64,000 bases of DNA from Rhyacophila brunnea. Taxonomy: Eukaryota; Arthropoda; Insecta; Trichoptera; Rhyacophilidae. The stretch lies in the NCBI GenBank assembly GCA_022495005.1, contig JAGYXB010002069.1, positions 1,984,001 to 2,048,000 of the forward strand, given 5' to 3'. The translations under genes and the position numbers were made by a program. Below the pieces are notes generated by a model. That model had not been told where the DNA came from, did not search any database, and saw only the letters and a list, made by a program, of their open reading frames with translations. Shown here in pieces: positions 21,330 through 31,562 of the stretch. Numbering within the stretch: the first letter of the stretch is position 1; the number at the start of each line of letters is the position of its first letter.

Positions 21330-21829
21330 ATAACCTTGCAAGTAATTTTTGTCAAAATAAGGTCTCGTTAATCACTTTAGGTGCAAAAACGGAATTACTT
21401 TATTTTGCCGGTAGAATTTATCAAAAAAAAGTTCTCGTTAATTACTTCACGTGTTATTGTTTTAAAAAAGGCCTCAATCAGTTTGCATGTATTTTTTTGA
21501 AAATGCAGAAAAGTGTTGGTCATTCAACGAGTACTAGGTATATTTTTTGCCGAAATACTATAATTTTGGAGGCTCTGTACTATAATTCGATTTTGAAAAT
21601 ATGGCAACACTGCTTCGTGTACTGTGATTGTCTATGGTCCTGTGTGACCATTATGCCAGCGCTCCATTGGCGAGCCAAAAGTCCGAGGACAATAAGTCTT
21701 CAGATTTTTCTACATTCTGCTACTGGCTAACAGACGTTCAACGAAGCGAGGTATATTATTAATTTGACGAGTAAAACCGTCGACTTTGACAGCATAGATA
21801 ATATACGTAAATTTGACAGTTAAATCGTG

Positions 21830-23820
21830 ATGGCGTTAAATGATACCGACGTTTTGTGTTTTTTGGGTTATTGGGTGGCAAATAATCTAATAACGAAGCA
21901 AAGGGTACACAAATACTGGGTGAAACAATGGTTAAGGAAACGAACGACATTATCCCACACAAATTTAATATGAGAATTGCGTTTGCAACCGAGCGATTTC
22001 CGCAATTATTTGCGAATGTCGGAGGATGTATACACAGAATTGTATAATTTGGTCTCCCCATTTATTAAAAAAAAATACTATTATGAGGGAAGCTATTTCT
22101 CCTCATGATAGATTATGTGCAACCCTGCGATTTTTGACTGCCGGCGGAACGTTCACTGACTTGCATTATAGAACTGCGATTGGAAGACAAACTCTGGGCA
22201 AGATAATTCCCGAAACTTGCCAAGTCATCATTGACGTTTTGAAAGGAGAATATTTCAAGGTGTGTATTATATTATACGTCATCTAATAAAGTTGGGCAAA
22301 TTTACAAATATATAATTAACAAGTAGACGTCGGTTGGTCTTATAAAGTGAACGTTTAGTGGATTGTTTTACCTATATAAATCATAGACGGCAACAGCATA
22401 AGAATGACAGACAAGATGCATTTGAGATAGGTATATATATAGTCACAAATAAGGCCATCGTTGATATGCTAAATATTCAATAGACCGTTAGAATTCTGTA
22501 CCTAGCCAGGACTCTCCATATAGGCTGTAAGCAAGCTACTTAATTATTCCTGTTGAATGTACTGTAATACTAGTCATATTCTTCGAAAAGCAAGCATGGA
22601 ATTTGATTTCTAAATGAGGCCACATAATAATATAGGTATGCTAACATAACTCAAATACTTACCATTTGTTGTATCGCTTAAGCCTTAAGGTTTATAGGCA
22701 TAAAAAACAAACAAAAAAACAAATATTTTACAAGATATTTATTCACACAAAAAACATTAATTTATTATACCGGCTTTTGTACATTTTTGCTTAATATACG
22801 ATAAACTGGTTGAGTATGAACAGTAGTTGCTGGCGTTATTTTGTCACTTTGTCCCTGTGACATCGATCGTAGTTTCATGGCCATCATTTTGCCAAAAACA
22901 TCAAATTCATCTTCAGTCTTGCTTAGTTTGTCGGTGATTAATTCTAACACTTTGTTGGCGCTATCATTCGATTTTTTTCGTTTGAACGATGGGGGTTCTG
23001 GTGCTCTATTAAGATTCGACCTTGGAGTAGTCGACAACGTTGATGTTGAAGGCGAATATTCTATCTGTAAATAAAATATTGATTATTTTTTGTTGCAGTT
23101 CCCTGATACGCACGAAGAAATGGAGACGATTGCAGAAGAATTTAATAGTAAATGGCAATTTCCAAATTGCCTGGGCGCAGTTGATGGGAAACACATTGCA
23201 ATCGTGCCACCTGCAGGCGCCGGCTCCCACTTTTATAATTACAAACATTTCCACAGCATTGTTTTGATGGCGATTGCAAATGCTAATTATGAATTTATTT
23301 ATGTTGATGTTGGAACAAATGGACGTATTTCTGATGGAGGCGTACTGAGAAAATCTATTTTTTTCAAACGTTTAGACGAAGGCAGATTAAAAATACCTGC
23401 ACAAAAAAAACCTACTGCTAATTCTGATGCACTGCCATTGGCGATGAAGCCTTTGCATTACGTAACGATTTCTTAAAGCCGTATTCACAAAGGCAATTAA
23501 ATCACAGTAAAATAATATATAATTATCGGACATGCAGAGCCAGGCGAATTATAGAAAATGTTTTTGGCATTTTAGCTGCTAGATTCCGCATTTTTCAAGC
23601 TCCAATAAACATGAAAATTGAAAATATCAATACAGTTGTATTAGCTTGCTGTGTGCTGCACAACTTTCTTCGTCGCAAATCAACACATTCTTATACTCCT
23701 TCTCATGACCTTGATAGGGAAAATCCTGAGACAGGTTTAATAGAGCTCGGACTGAGGTTACAGGACACCTTAGCGCCTTTGGAAGCAACGACTAATCGGA
23801 ACTCGACTGCCAATGCTTAG
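21830..23820 (+). pseudogene. Harbinger transposase, left copy (broken)
   Basis: Exon 1 (21830-22259) and exon 2 (23099-23820) correspond to the intact right-arm gene. The breaks are an in-frame TGA at 21971 (Arg codon in the other copy), a 2-base loss in the A-run near 22067, a 10-base loss near 23443 just before the GDEAF motif, and an early TAG at 23818. AVDGKHIAIVPPAGAGSHFY with the first catalytic Asp is still readable. The product would not be functional. Confidence 0.88.
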
Positions 23821-24310
23821 AAAGCGCGAGGAGATTTGAAAAATATTTTAATACTACCGGGGCTGTCACATGGCAAGAAAGTATGATAAGCAATAGATAA
23901 ATTAAACCAATGTAACAGTTTAGTTAAAATGTTTTACCTCAATACAATCTTCGTTGTTTAACGAGTTGGAGTAACTCTCATCAGGAGACATGTTTTCCAA
24001 ATCGTCCGCCATGCTGGATATTGAGCTCGATTCTGTAAAACAAAATGTAAATTGTTAAAATACAACATAATACTCAAACTTGTTTTTTATTATCTCTCCC
24101 CTAAGTACCCATTCCTTCATACGGTTAATATTGATATGATTATTTATATTGGTATAATTGGTGTAATCCAGTATATCAGGTATTTTCAAAATGTGTTTTC
24201 CGCTGTATTCCTCATAACCAAACTGTACCATTAATTTTGATTGATGATTGACGATTTATTGATTGTCTCTGAAGGAACCTAACTCGAGCGATTTTTGATT
24301 TCATGATCAT

Positions 24311-24555
24311 TTCTTTTCTTCTTCTTTCGACCATGTCCGATCATAATATGGACCTCCACGGAGTGGAGGTTTGTATTGACAGATTTTGTTTTTACGAGAA
24401 ATGGATGTCAGCCACTTGCTCAACATATTAGGTCCATACTCTGACTCATACACAAATTGAAATTCAATGTGTACTTGTCAGACCCAGGATTTGAATCTGG
24501 GACCCGACCACGACTCAATAAGCCAACGCTTAAGCCGCGCTTCCACCACCATGAT
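24311..24555 (-). mobile_element. tRNA-derived SINE, copy 2 (in left Harbinger arm)
   Basis: Same family as 18916-19160. The GGTCGAAAGAAGAAGAAAAG tail is at the left and the tRNA-like head with box B at the right. It is the mirror partner of 26379-26613, so it inserted before the inverted duplication arose. Confidence 0.85.
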
Positions 24556-24943
24556 CGTACCTATATATTATTATTTCTTACCTACCTCAGCAAAGAATAA
24601 GTAATTTTATTGTGACTAGAAATGATTCATAGCTGTATGTTTTAATTGCTTAATAGTTGCTAATCTAATGCGATGTCACTTTCAGAGCTACGACAATGTC
24701 ATAGTCTGCACGTGTATAATAAATAGCTTTAAAGCATTCCCTCGTACCTATATATTATTATTATTTATTACCTACCTCAGCAAAGAATAAGTAATTTTAT
24801 TGTGACTAGAAATGATTCATAGCTGTATGTTTTAATTGTTTAATAGTAGCTAATCTAATGCGATGTCACTTTCAGAGCTACGACAATTTCATAATCTGCA
24901 CGTGAATAATAAATAGCTTTAAAGCATTCCCACGTACCTTCCA
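24556..24943. repeat. Tandem duplication of about 190 bp (left arm)
   Basis: Two consecutive units both run from GTACCTATATATTATTA to TAGCTTTAAAGCATTCC. The mirror pair is at 25998-26378. The duplicated unit covers the donor side of the MADF exon. Confidence 0.8.
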
Positions 24944-25997
24944 TTTGGTCGTTCAAGAACTCAAAATTTTTATAGTACCACAGTTTGGGTAGATATACTG
25001 CGTCTGTGCCGGCTCCGCTTCGATATGATGGCCTTACTTTATTTCTCTCCTTTCTGTAACCCGACCTCAATGTCTGTATTTTCTTTTTGACATCGTTGAC
25101 CGTTGCCTGCGGCTCCACCTTGATTAATATTTCCAAAAGTTCCGCATACGCCAAGGACTTGGCATCACGATTCTTGTCGTCTTCCACAACGACGGGTTGT
25201 CTTTAAAACAACTAATAAAATCTTCCAAGAAACTTTTCGAATGCACTCGTAGATCTACCATTGTTGTTTTCGTTGTCCGAACACTTTGAATGACAGTAAA
25301 ATAATGATGGCGCTCATAGACTAATATATGGCGCTGTCGTCCGTCGGCATAGATATAAATAATGTGACAGTAAAGCGTGGTGAACGTACGAATTTCAGCG
25401 GCTCGGCGAGTAAAATATCAAACATGTTTGAAATCCAACGAGCCTGGTCTGCGGATTAAAAAGTCCGCAGACCTGGGGTGCTCCACGCGAAAAAAAAGTC
25501 CGAAGACTGTAAATCGTCTGACTTGCGTGCCAATGGAGCGCCGGCATTATTCACCACGCTTTACCGTCACATTATTTATATCTATGCCGACGGACGACAG
25601 CGCCATCATTATTTTACTGTCATTCAAAGTGTTCGGACATCTCACATCGATAACAACAATGGTAGATCTACGAGTGCATTCGAAAAGTTTCTTGGAAGAT
25701 TTTATTAATTGTTTTAAAGACAACCCATCGTTGTGGAAGACGACCAGCCCACTATACAAGAATCGTGATGCCAAGTCCTTGGCGTATGCGGAACTTTTGG
25801 AAATTTTAATCAAGGTGGAGCCGCAGGCAAGGGTCGACGATGTTAAAAAGAAAATACAGACATTGAGGTCGGGTTACAGAAAGGAGAGAAATAAAGTAAG
25901 GACATCATATCGAAACGGAGCCGGCACAGACGCAGTTTATCTACCCAAACTGTGGTACTATAAAAATTTGGAGTTCTTGAACGACCAAATGGAAGGT

Positions 25998-26378
25998 ACG
26001 TAGGAATGCTTTAAAGCTATTTAATATACACGTGCAGATTATGAAATTGTCGTACCTAGCTCTGAAAGTGACATCGCATTAGATTAGCTACTATTAAGCA
26101 ATTAAAACATACAGCTATGAATCATTTCTAGTCACAATAAAATTTCTTATTCTTTGCCGAGGTAGGTAATAAGTAATAATAATATATAGGTACGAGGGAA
26201 TGCTTTAAAGCTATTTATTATACACGTGCAGACTATGACATTGTCGTATCTCTGAAAGTGACATCGCATTAGATTAGCTACTATTAAGCAATTAAAACAT
26301 ACAGCTATGAATCATTTCTAGTCACAATAAAATTATTTATTCTTTGCTGAGGTAGGTAAGAAATAATATATAGGTACG
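25998..26378. repeat. Tandem duplication of about 190 bp (right arm)
   Basis: Two consecutive units contain GGAATGCTTTAAAGCTATTT and a TAGTCACAATAAAAT block, mirroring 24556-24943. Its presence in both arms dates it before the inverted duplication. Confidence 0.8.
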
Positions 26379-26613
26379 ATCATGGCGGTGGAAGCGCGGC
26401 TTATTGAGTCGTGGTCGGGTCCCAGGTTCAAATCCTGGGTCTGACAAGTACACATGAATTTCAATTTGTGTATGAGTCAGAGTATGGACCTAATATGTTG
26501 AGCAAGTGGCTGACATCCATTTCTCGTAAAAACAAAATCTGTCAATACAAACCTCCACTCCGTGGAGGTCCATATTATGATCGGACATGGTCGAAAGAAG
26601 AAGAAAAGAAATG
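26379..26613 (+). mobile_element. tRNA-derived SINE, copy 3 (in right Harbinger arm)
   Basis: Head with GGTCCCAGGTTCAAATCCTG, the family body, and a GGTCGAAAGAAGAAGAAAAG tail. It is the mirror partner of 24311-24555. Both share the unusual loss of a TAG-rich part of the head seen in copy 1. Confidence 0.85.
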
Positions 26614-27004
26614 ATCATAAAATCAAAAATCGCTCGAGTTAGGTTCCTTCAGAGACAATCAATAAATCGTCAATCATCTATCAAAATTAATGGTACAGTT
26701 TGGTTATGAGGAATACAGCGGAAAACACATTTTGAAAATACCCGATATACTGGATTACACCAATTATACCAATATCAATATTAACCGTATGAAGGAATGG
26801 GTACTTAGGGGAGAGATAATAAAAACAAGTTTGAGTATTATGTTGTATTTTAACAATTTACATTTTGTTTTACAGAATCGAGCTCAATATCCAGCATGGT
26901 GGACGATTTAAACATGTCTCCTGATGAGAGTTACTCCAACTCGTTAAACAACGAAGATTGTATTGAGGTAAAACATTTTAACTAAATTGTTACATTGGTT
27001 TAAT

Positions 27005-29133
27005 TTATCTATTGCTTATCATACTTTCTTGCCATGTGACAGCCCCGGTAGTATTAAAATATTTTTCGAAATCTCCTCGCGCTTTCTTAGCATTGGCAGT
27101 CGAGTTCCAATTAGTCGTTGCTTCCAAAGGCGCTAAGGTGTCCTGTGACCTCAGTCCGAGCTCTATTAAACCTGTCTCAGGATTTTCCCTATCAAGGTCA
27201 TGAAAAGGAGTATAAGTATGTGTTGATTTGCGACGAAGAAAGTTGTGCAGCACACAGCAAGTTAATACAACTGTATTGATATTTTCAATTTTCATGTTTA
27301 TTGGAGCTTGAAAAATGCGGAATCTAGCAGCTAAAATGCCAAAAACATTTTCTATAATTCGCCTGGCTCTGCATGTCCGATAATTATATATTCTTTTACT
27401 GTGATTTAATTGCCTTTGTGAATACGGCTTTATAAAATCGTTACGTAATGCAAAGGCTTCATCGCCAATATAAACAAATGGCAGTGCATCAGAATTAGCA
27501 GTAGGTTTTTTTGGTGCAGGTATTTTTAATCTGCCTTCGTCTAAACGTTTGAAAAAATCAGATTTTCTCAGTACGCCTCTATCAGAAATACGTCCATTTG
27601 TTCCAATATCAACATAAATAAATTCATAATTAGCATTTGCAATCGCCATCAAAACAATGCTGTGGAAATGTTTGTAATTATAAAAGTGGGAGCCGGCGCC
27701 TGCAGGTGGCACGATTGCAATGTGTTTCCCATCAACTGCGCCCAGGCAATTTGGAAATTGCCATTTACTATTAAATTCTTCTGCAATCGTATCCATTTCT
27801 TCGTGCGTATCAGGGAACTGCAACAAAAAATAATCAACATTTTATTTACAGATAGAATATTCGCCTTCAACATCCACGTTGTCGACTACTCCAAGGTCGA
27901 ATCTCAATAGAGCACCAGAACCCCCATCGTTCAAACGAAAAAAATCGAATGATAGCGCCAACAAAGTTTTAGAATTAATCACCGACAAACTAAGCAAGAC
28001 TGAAGATGAATTTGATGTTTTTGGCAAAATGATGGCCATGAAACTACGATCGATGTCACAGGGATAAAGATTGCTGGCCGAGAAGCTGATGCATGAAGTT
28101 GCCTTTATGGGACAAAGTGACAAAATAATGCCAGCAACTACTGTTCATACTCAACCAGTTTATCGTATATTAAGCAAAAATGTACAAAAGCCGGTATAAT
28201 AAATTAATGTTTTTGTATGAATAAATATCTTGTAAAAATATTTGTTTTTTTGTTTGTTTTTATGCCTATAAACCTTAGCTTAAGCGATACAACAAATGGT
28301 AAGTATTTGAGCTATGTTAGCAAACCTATATTATTATGTGGCCTCATTTAGAAATCAAATTCCATGCTTGCTTTTCGAAGAATATGACTAGTATTACAAT
28401 ACATTCAACAGGAATAATTCAGCAGCTTGCTTACAGCCTATATGGAGAGTCCTGGCTAGGTACAGCATTCTAATGGTCTATTGAATATTTAGCATGTCAA
28501 CGATGGCCTTATTTGTGACTGTATATATACCTATCTCAAATGCATCTTGTCTGCCATTCTTATGATGTTGCCGTCTATGATTTATATAGGTAAAACAATC
28601 CACTAAACGTTCACTTTATAAGACCAACCAATGTCTACTTGTTAATGATATATTTGTAAATTTGCCCAACTTTATTAGATGACATATAATATAATACACA
28701 CCTTGAAATATTCTCCTTTCAAAACGTCAATGATGACTTGGCAAGTTTCGGGAATTATCTTGCCCAGAGTTTGTCTTCCAATCGCAGTTCTATAATGCAG
28801 GTCAGTGAATGTTCCGCCGGCAGCCAAAAATCGCAGGGTTGCACATAATCTATCATGAGGAGAAATAGCTTCCCTCATCATGGTATTTTTTTTTTTAATA
28901 AATGGGGAGACCAAATTATACAGTTCTGTGTATACATCCTCCGACATTCGCAAATAATTGCGGAAATCGCTCGGTTGCAAACGCAATTCTCGTATTAAAT
29001 TTGTGTGGGATAATGTCGTTCGTTTCCTTATCCAATGTTTCACCCAGTATTTGTGTACCCTTTGCTTCGTTATTACATTATCTGCCACCCAATAACCCAA
29101 AAAACATAAAACGTCGGTATCATTTAACGCCAT
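27005..29133 (-). CDS. PIF/Harbinger (HARBI1-like) DDE transposase, intact frame
   Basis: Exon 1 (28702-29133) and exon 2 (27005-27817) join in phase 0 across an AAG|GTGTGT donor and a TTGCAG acceptor, giving 414 residues without a stop. The N-terminal half contains RVHKYWVKHWIRKR and RLCATLRFLAAGGTFTDLHY, typical of HARBI1-like proteins. The catalytic triad is readable: D in AVDGKH, D in YIGDEAF, E in RRIIENVFGILAARF, followed by VVLTCCVLHNFLR. Length is usual for the family. These nucleases cut and paste with TTA/TWA duplications and need a separate DNA-binding partner, here probably the MADF protein encoded on the other strand. The intron contains the last MADF exon. Whether it is expressed cannot be told. 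Confidence 0.9.
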
Positions 29134-29311
29134 AACGATTTAACTGTCAGATATACGTATATTATCTATGCTGTCAAAGTCGACTGTTTTACTCGTCAAA
29201 TTAATTATATACTCGTTTCGTTGAACGTCTGTTGGCCAGTAGCAGAACGTAGAAAAATCTGAAGACTTATTGTCGTCGGACTTTTGGCTCGCCAATGGAG
29301 CGCTGGCATTA

Positions 29312-29908
29312 AAGATTGTACCATAACTTAATATTTTGAAAACCTGCCTTTACAGTGCCCAACAAATTAGTTGAAATTATTAGAGTGATGGTAGGGAAAT
29401 TTACATAGAAAATATTGAGTTGATTCAAATTTTACCATGAAATTTTCAAATATCCTAATAAAATACTGTCGTAACTCAGAAATATTCAAATATCTTTATT
29501 TGTATATGTTTTAGAGAAAAATGATGAATACAGTTGAAAAAAGATCATGTTTTTCCATAAAAATGAGGAATAATTTTTACATTCAGACTTTTCCTGTATT
29601 TACAAAGAATATTTGAAACTTCAAATGGCTCTCCTGCAAAATGCCAATTTCTGGATTACTACAGTATTTTACTGGGGGTGCGATATTATAACTATTTCCA
29701 ATATTGTTTGTTACTAGAATACACACAATAATTATTGTGGATATTTTTAGTATGACTGGATGATTGCATTTGAGTCAAAGAGCTTCAATCTCTTTGATTT
29801 GAGTGGTAATTATTGATATTCTAATATTTACTAACAATCTTATCGTACCTTTCATTTTTATTTTACCGATTTAAATATTAAGCACATAATTATTAATGTT
29901 TGGTGGAT
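29312..29908. other. Intergenic spacer, no feature seen
   Basis: AT-rich sequence between the Harbinger inverted duplication and the next element. No open frame of interest. Confidence 0.5.
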
Positions 29909-30000
29909 TAATAGCGGCCTGCACACACACAATCTTGTCTGCGTGAAAGCCTCGTGTGCGCGATGTCGCACGGGAATGATCGTGTCTAAAGCCGTGTTAA

Positions 30001-30327
30001 AGCCGCGTTGACACGGTCCAAGTACGATCCAAGTAGACTTGGATAGGAATAATTAGTATGAAGATGTCTTATCGAAGTGACAGCTTCATACTATTTATTC
30101 CTATCCAAGTGACAGCTCCATACTATTTATTCCTATCCAAGTTAACTTGGATGAGTAGGACGCGGTCCAAGTAGCTTGGATAGGAATAATTAGTATGAAA
30201 ATGTCACATACGAGTGCACTTGGATAGGAATAAATAGTATGAAGCTGTCACTTGGATGAGACATCTTCATACTAATTATTCCTATCCAAGTCTACTTGGA
30301 TCGTACTTGGACCGTGTCAACGCGGCT
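30001..30327. repeat. Foldback element built from alternating 30-bp units
   Basis: The ends AGCCGCGTTGACACGGTCC and GGACCGTGTCAACGCGGCT are perfect inverted repeats, and the pairing continues for about 70 bp. TAA flanks both sides (29998-30000, 30328-30330). The interior is a chain of copies of CTTGGATAGGAATAA(T/A)TAGT followed by ATGAAG(A/C)TGTC, placed in alternating orientation. About six copies can be counted, so several alternative hairpins are possible. Confidence 0.9.
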
Positions 30328-30330
30328 TAA

Positions 30331-30568
30331 GGCTTTGAATTTTATTTACTACAAAGTCTCTATTTTAGCCTCGGGAAATCCTCTCTCTTTGAAGAAATTA
30401 ATTATTTTTGCATATTACGCCACATCGCGTAAATTTCTATTTTCATATGCCACCGATTTGATTCTCCAAAAAGATGAGAATATTTTTTACATGTCCATAA
30501 GGTCCGTAATAAATTGGCGAGAGAAATTTCGAACGTTTATTTGTGATGAACGTGGTAAAACAATTTGA
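30331..30568 (+). pseudogene. Possible ISXO2-like transposase fragment
   Basis: The frame after the foldback reads YYKVSILASGNPLSLKKLII, then FAYYATSRKFLF, then SVINWREKFRTFICDE. The pattern (an S-hydrophobic strand, a KxxI..hydrophobic helix, then a W..K/R..R segment) resembles the N-terminal part of ISXO2/Merlin-type transposases. No catalytic residues are included and the start is lost. This is a tentative call. Confidence 0.4.
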
Positions 30569-30949
30569 CGTACGGCACACGTGAAAGTTAAAACGTGGTA
30601 AAATGTGTTAAAAAACGACTTGACGTACGGCACGCGTGAACGATTGGACGCGACCATCCCACTCTTTCCGCTGTTCGCTACGCGACTTTTAAACTAAAGC
30701 CGTTGAATTGTTGTACGTTCCAGCGACGATCACGCCGTAATGAACGCGCGATATGCCTTTCAATCCTGGTGCGTGCTCCTCAAAACATACGCAAAATGTT
30801 GCGCTATCGCGCAGGATGTAGTTGATATATATATGGTAGCACCAGACAACTGACACGTGTCACGTGTGATATTACGCGCTCAATAAAGGGTTCCGGCGCG
30901 TACGCTCCTGAGCATACGGTAAAGAATGTGTGTCTAAAGGCCGCTAATA

Positions 30950-31479
30950 GGTATAATTATTGGCAATAGAAGGCAAAAATTATATGGATATATTCTCATA
31001 ATTCTTTCAATAAATTAAATCTAAAATAAAGTAATATGTATCTAGGTGGTGCCTAATAAGCTGACTATTTTGGTTGGTTTTTTCAATGTAATAAATAGAT
31101 TTCGGAGTATCCCTTTTACTGTCGATCATTATCATTATAACGTGTCGCTGAAACTGTCACGATTGTCTATGACTGTCATAACACCATATTTACAAGCAAA
31201 TAATTATTGTTCAAAAGTTTTAATTCTACTTTTATGTCCTGGCATGATGCGTTTGGGTGTATTAAATAGAAGCTAGTTAGTCTAATAAAAACTTTTATCT
31301 ACACCACGGTAATATTTTAGTGTAATTTTGATTATCCTGTGACTTTTGAAGTCAAACTTTAATTAAACTTGTGCAATGTGAACAAGACTGAAATAATGTC
31401 AATGTTTTCAGGAAGTTATAGCAAGAATGGTGAAGCGTGATGTCAGATAATTTCTCCACCAATTCAATCGACTCTCACG
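30950..31479. promoter_or_regulatory. Upstream region of fritz
   Basis: It precedes the first coding exon of fritz and must contain its promoter and 5' UTR unless a further non-coding exon lies farther left. I see no clear core-promoter motif. A splice-acceptor-like TTTTCAG at about 31405-31411, 69 bp before the ATG, suggests the 5' UTR may be spliced. Confidence 0.35.
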
Positions 31480-31562
31480 ATGCTGACATATCTTTGCGAA
31501 ACACATTTCTGGACGAACGATGAAGATATAACAATCAAACACACTGATCTTGGAGCCTTTAG
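31480..31562 (+). CDS. frtz: fritz exon 1 (residues 1-27)
   Basis: It encodes MLTYLCETHFWTNDEDITIK and HTDLGAF. An upstream in-frame TGA (31439-31441) makes this ATG the first. It ends with two bases (AG) at a GTAGAA donor, which fits the phase of exon 2 exactly and gives GAFRYDSKK, the counterpart of the IYQYYDKK region of vertebrate WDPCP. Confidence 0.88.

Larger units (their letters stand above)
22765..25261 (-). pseudogene. MADF-domain accessory gene, left copy (broken)
   Basis: The start ATG is at 25261-25259. A 13-base deletion near 25187 shifts the frame inside the MADF domain relative to the right copy. The rest of the domain is readable from 25187 (DAKSLAYAELLEILIKVEPQ, LPKLWYYKNFEFLNDQMEG). 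The C-terminal exon (23037-22765) keeps KRKKSNDSANKVLELITDKL but lacks 51 bp covering a BESS-like helix. Confidence 0.8.
21654..25546 (+). mobile_element. PIF/Harbinger element, left copy (full length, decayed)
   Basis: This 3.9-kb copy has both termini: TGCCAGCGCTCCATTGGC on the left and GCCAATGGAGCGCCGGCA on the right. TTA lies on each side (21651-21653, 25547-25549). It carries a DDE transposase on the plus strand and a MADF-domain gene on the minus strand, both broken. A SINE and a tandem duplication of about 190 bp lie between the MADF exons. Confidence 0.9.
25659..28198 (+). pseudogene. MADF-domain transposon accessory protein, one premature stop
   Basis: Exons 25659-25995, 26876-26967 and 27852 onward join in phase. 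Residues about 10-100 form a MADF (Myb/SANT-like) domain: FLEDFINCFKDNPSLWK, DAKSLAYAELLEILI, VDDVKKKIQTLRSGYRKERN and VYLPKLWYYKNLEFL. A serine-rich linker and KRKKSNDSANKVLELITDKL follow. A TAA at 28065-28067 interrupts the frame after MKLRSMSQG. In the same frame LLAEKLMHEVAFM, a BESS-like C-terminal helix, continues to a stop near 28198. Harbinger elements commonly pair the nuclease with such a DNA-binding protein that imports it and binds the ends. A single stop separates this copy from an open frame. Confidence 0.82.
21654..29308. repeat. Inverted duplication of a PIF/Harbinger transposon
   Basis: The left arm (21654-25384) is repeated in reverse complement as the right arm (25550-29308), with a unique 165-bp centre (25385-25549). 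The outer ends are TGCCAGCGCTCCATTGG and CCAATGGAGCGCTGGCA. TTA lies outside both ends (21651-21653 and 29309-29311). Flanks beyond TTA are unrelated. The arms differ by point changes and several indels (51, 13, 10 and 2 bp), so the duplication is not recent. Confidence 0.9.
25550..29308 (-). mobile_element. PIF/Harbinger element, right copy (better preserved, one end missing)
   Basis: This is the reverse complement of the left copy but lacks about 160 bp at its inner end. Homology starts at TTCACCACGC, directly after the TTA that borders the left copy. The outer end CGCTGGCA is followed by TTA. It holds an open transposase on the minus strand and a MADF gene on the plus strand. Confidence 0.88.
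29914..30944. mobile_element. TIR element with ISXO2/Merlin-like remnant
   Basis: The ends GCGGCCTGCACACACACAAT and GAATGTGTGTCTAAAGGCCGC are imperfect inverted repeats, flanked by TAATA on both sides (29909-29913 and 30945-30949). The interior is GC-richer than the flanks and carries repeated GACGTACGGCAC motifs (about 30568 and 30622). It is split by the foldback at 30001-30327. Superfamily assignment rests on a weak protein resemblance; a 5-bp duplication is not typical for Merlin. Confidence 0.5.

Noticed and set aside
21654..29308. Assembly artefact as explanation of the Harbinger inverted repeat
   Set aside because: The arms differ by many substitutions and several indels, and flanks beyond TTA are unrelated. 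A duplicated-haplotype or chimera artefact would give near-identical arms. Long reads would settle it.
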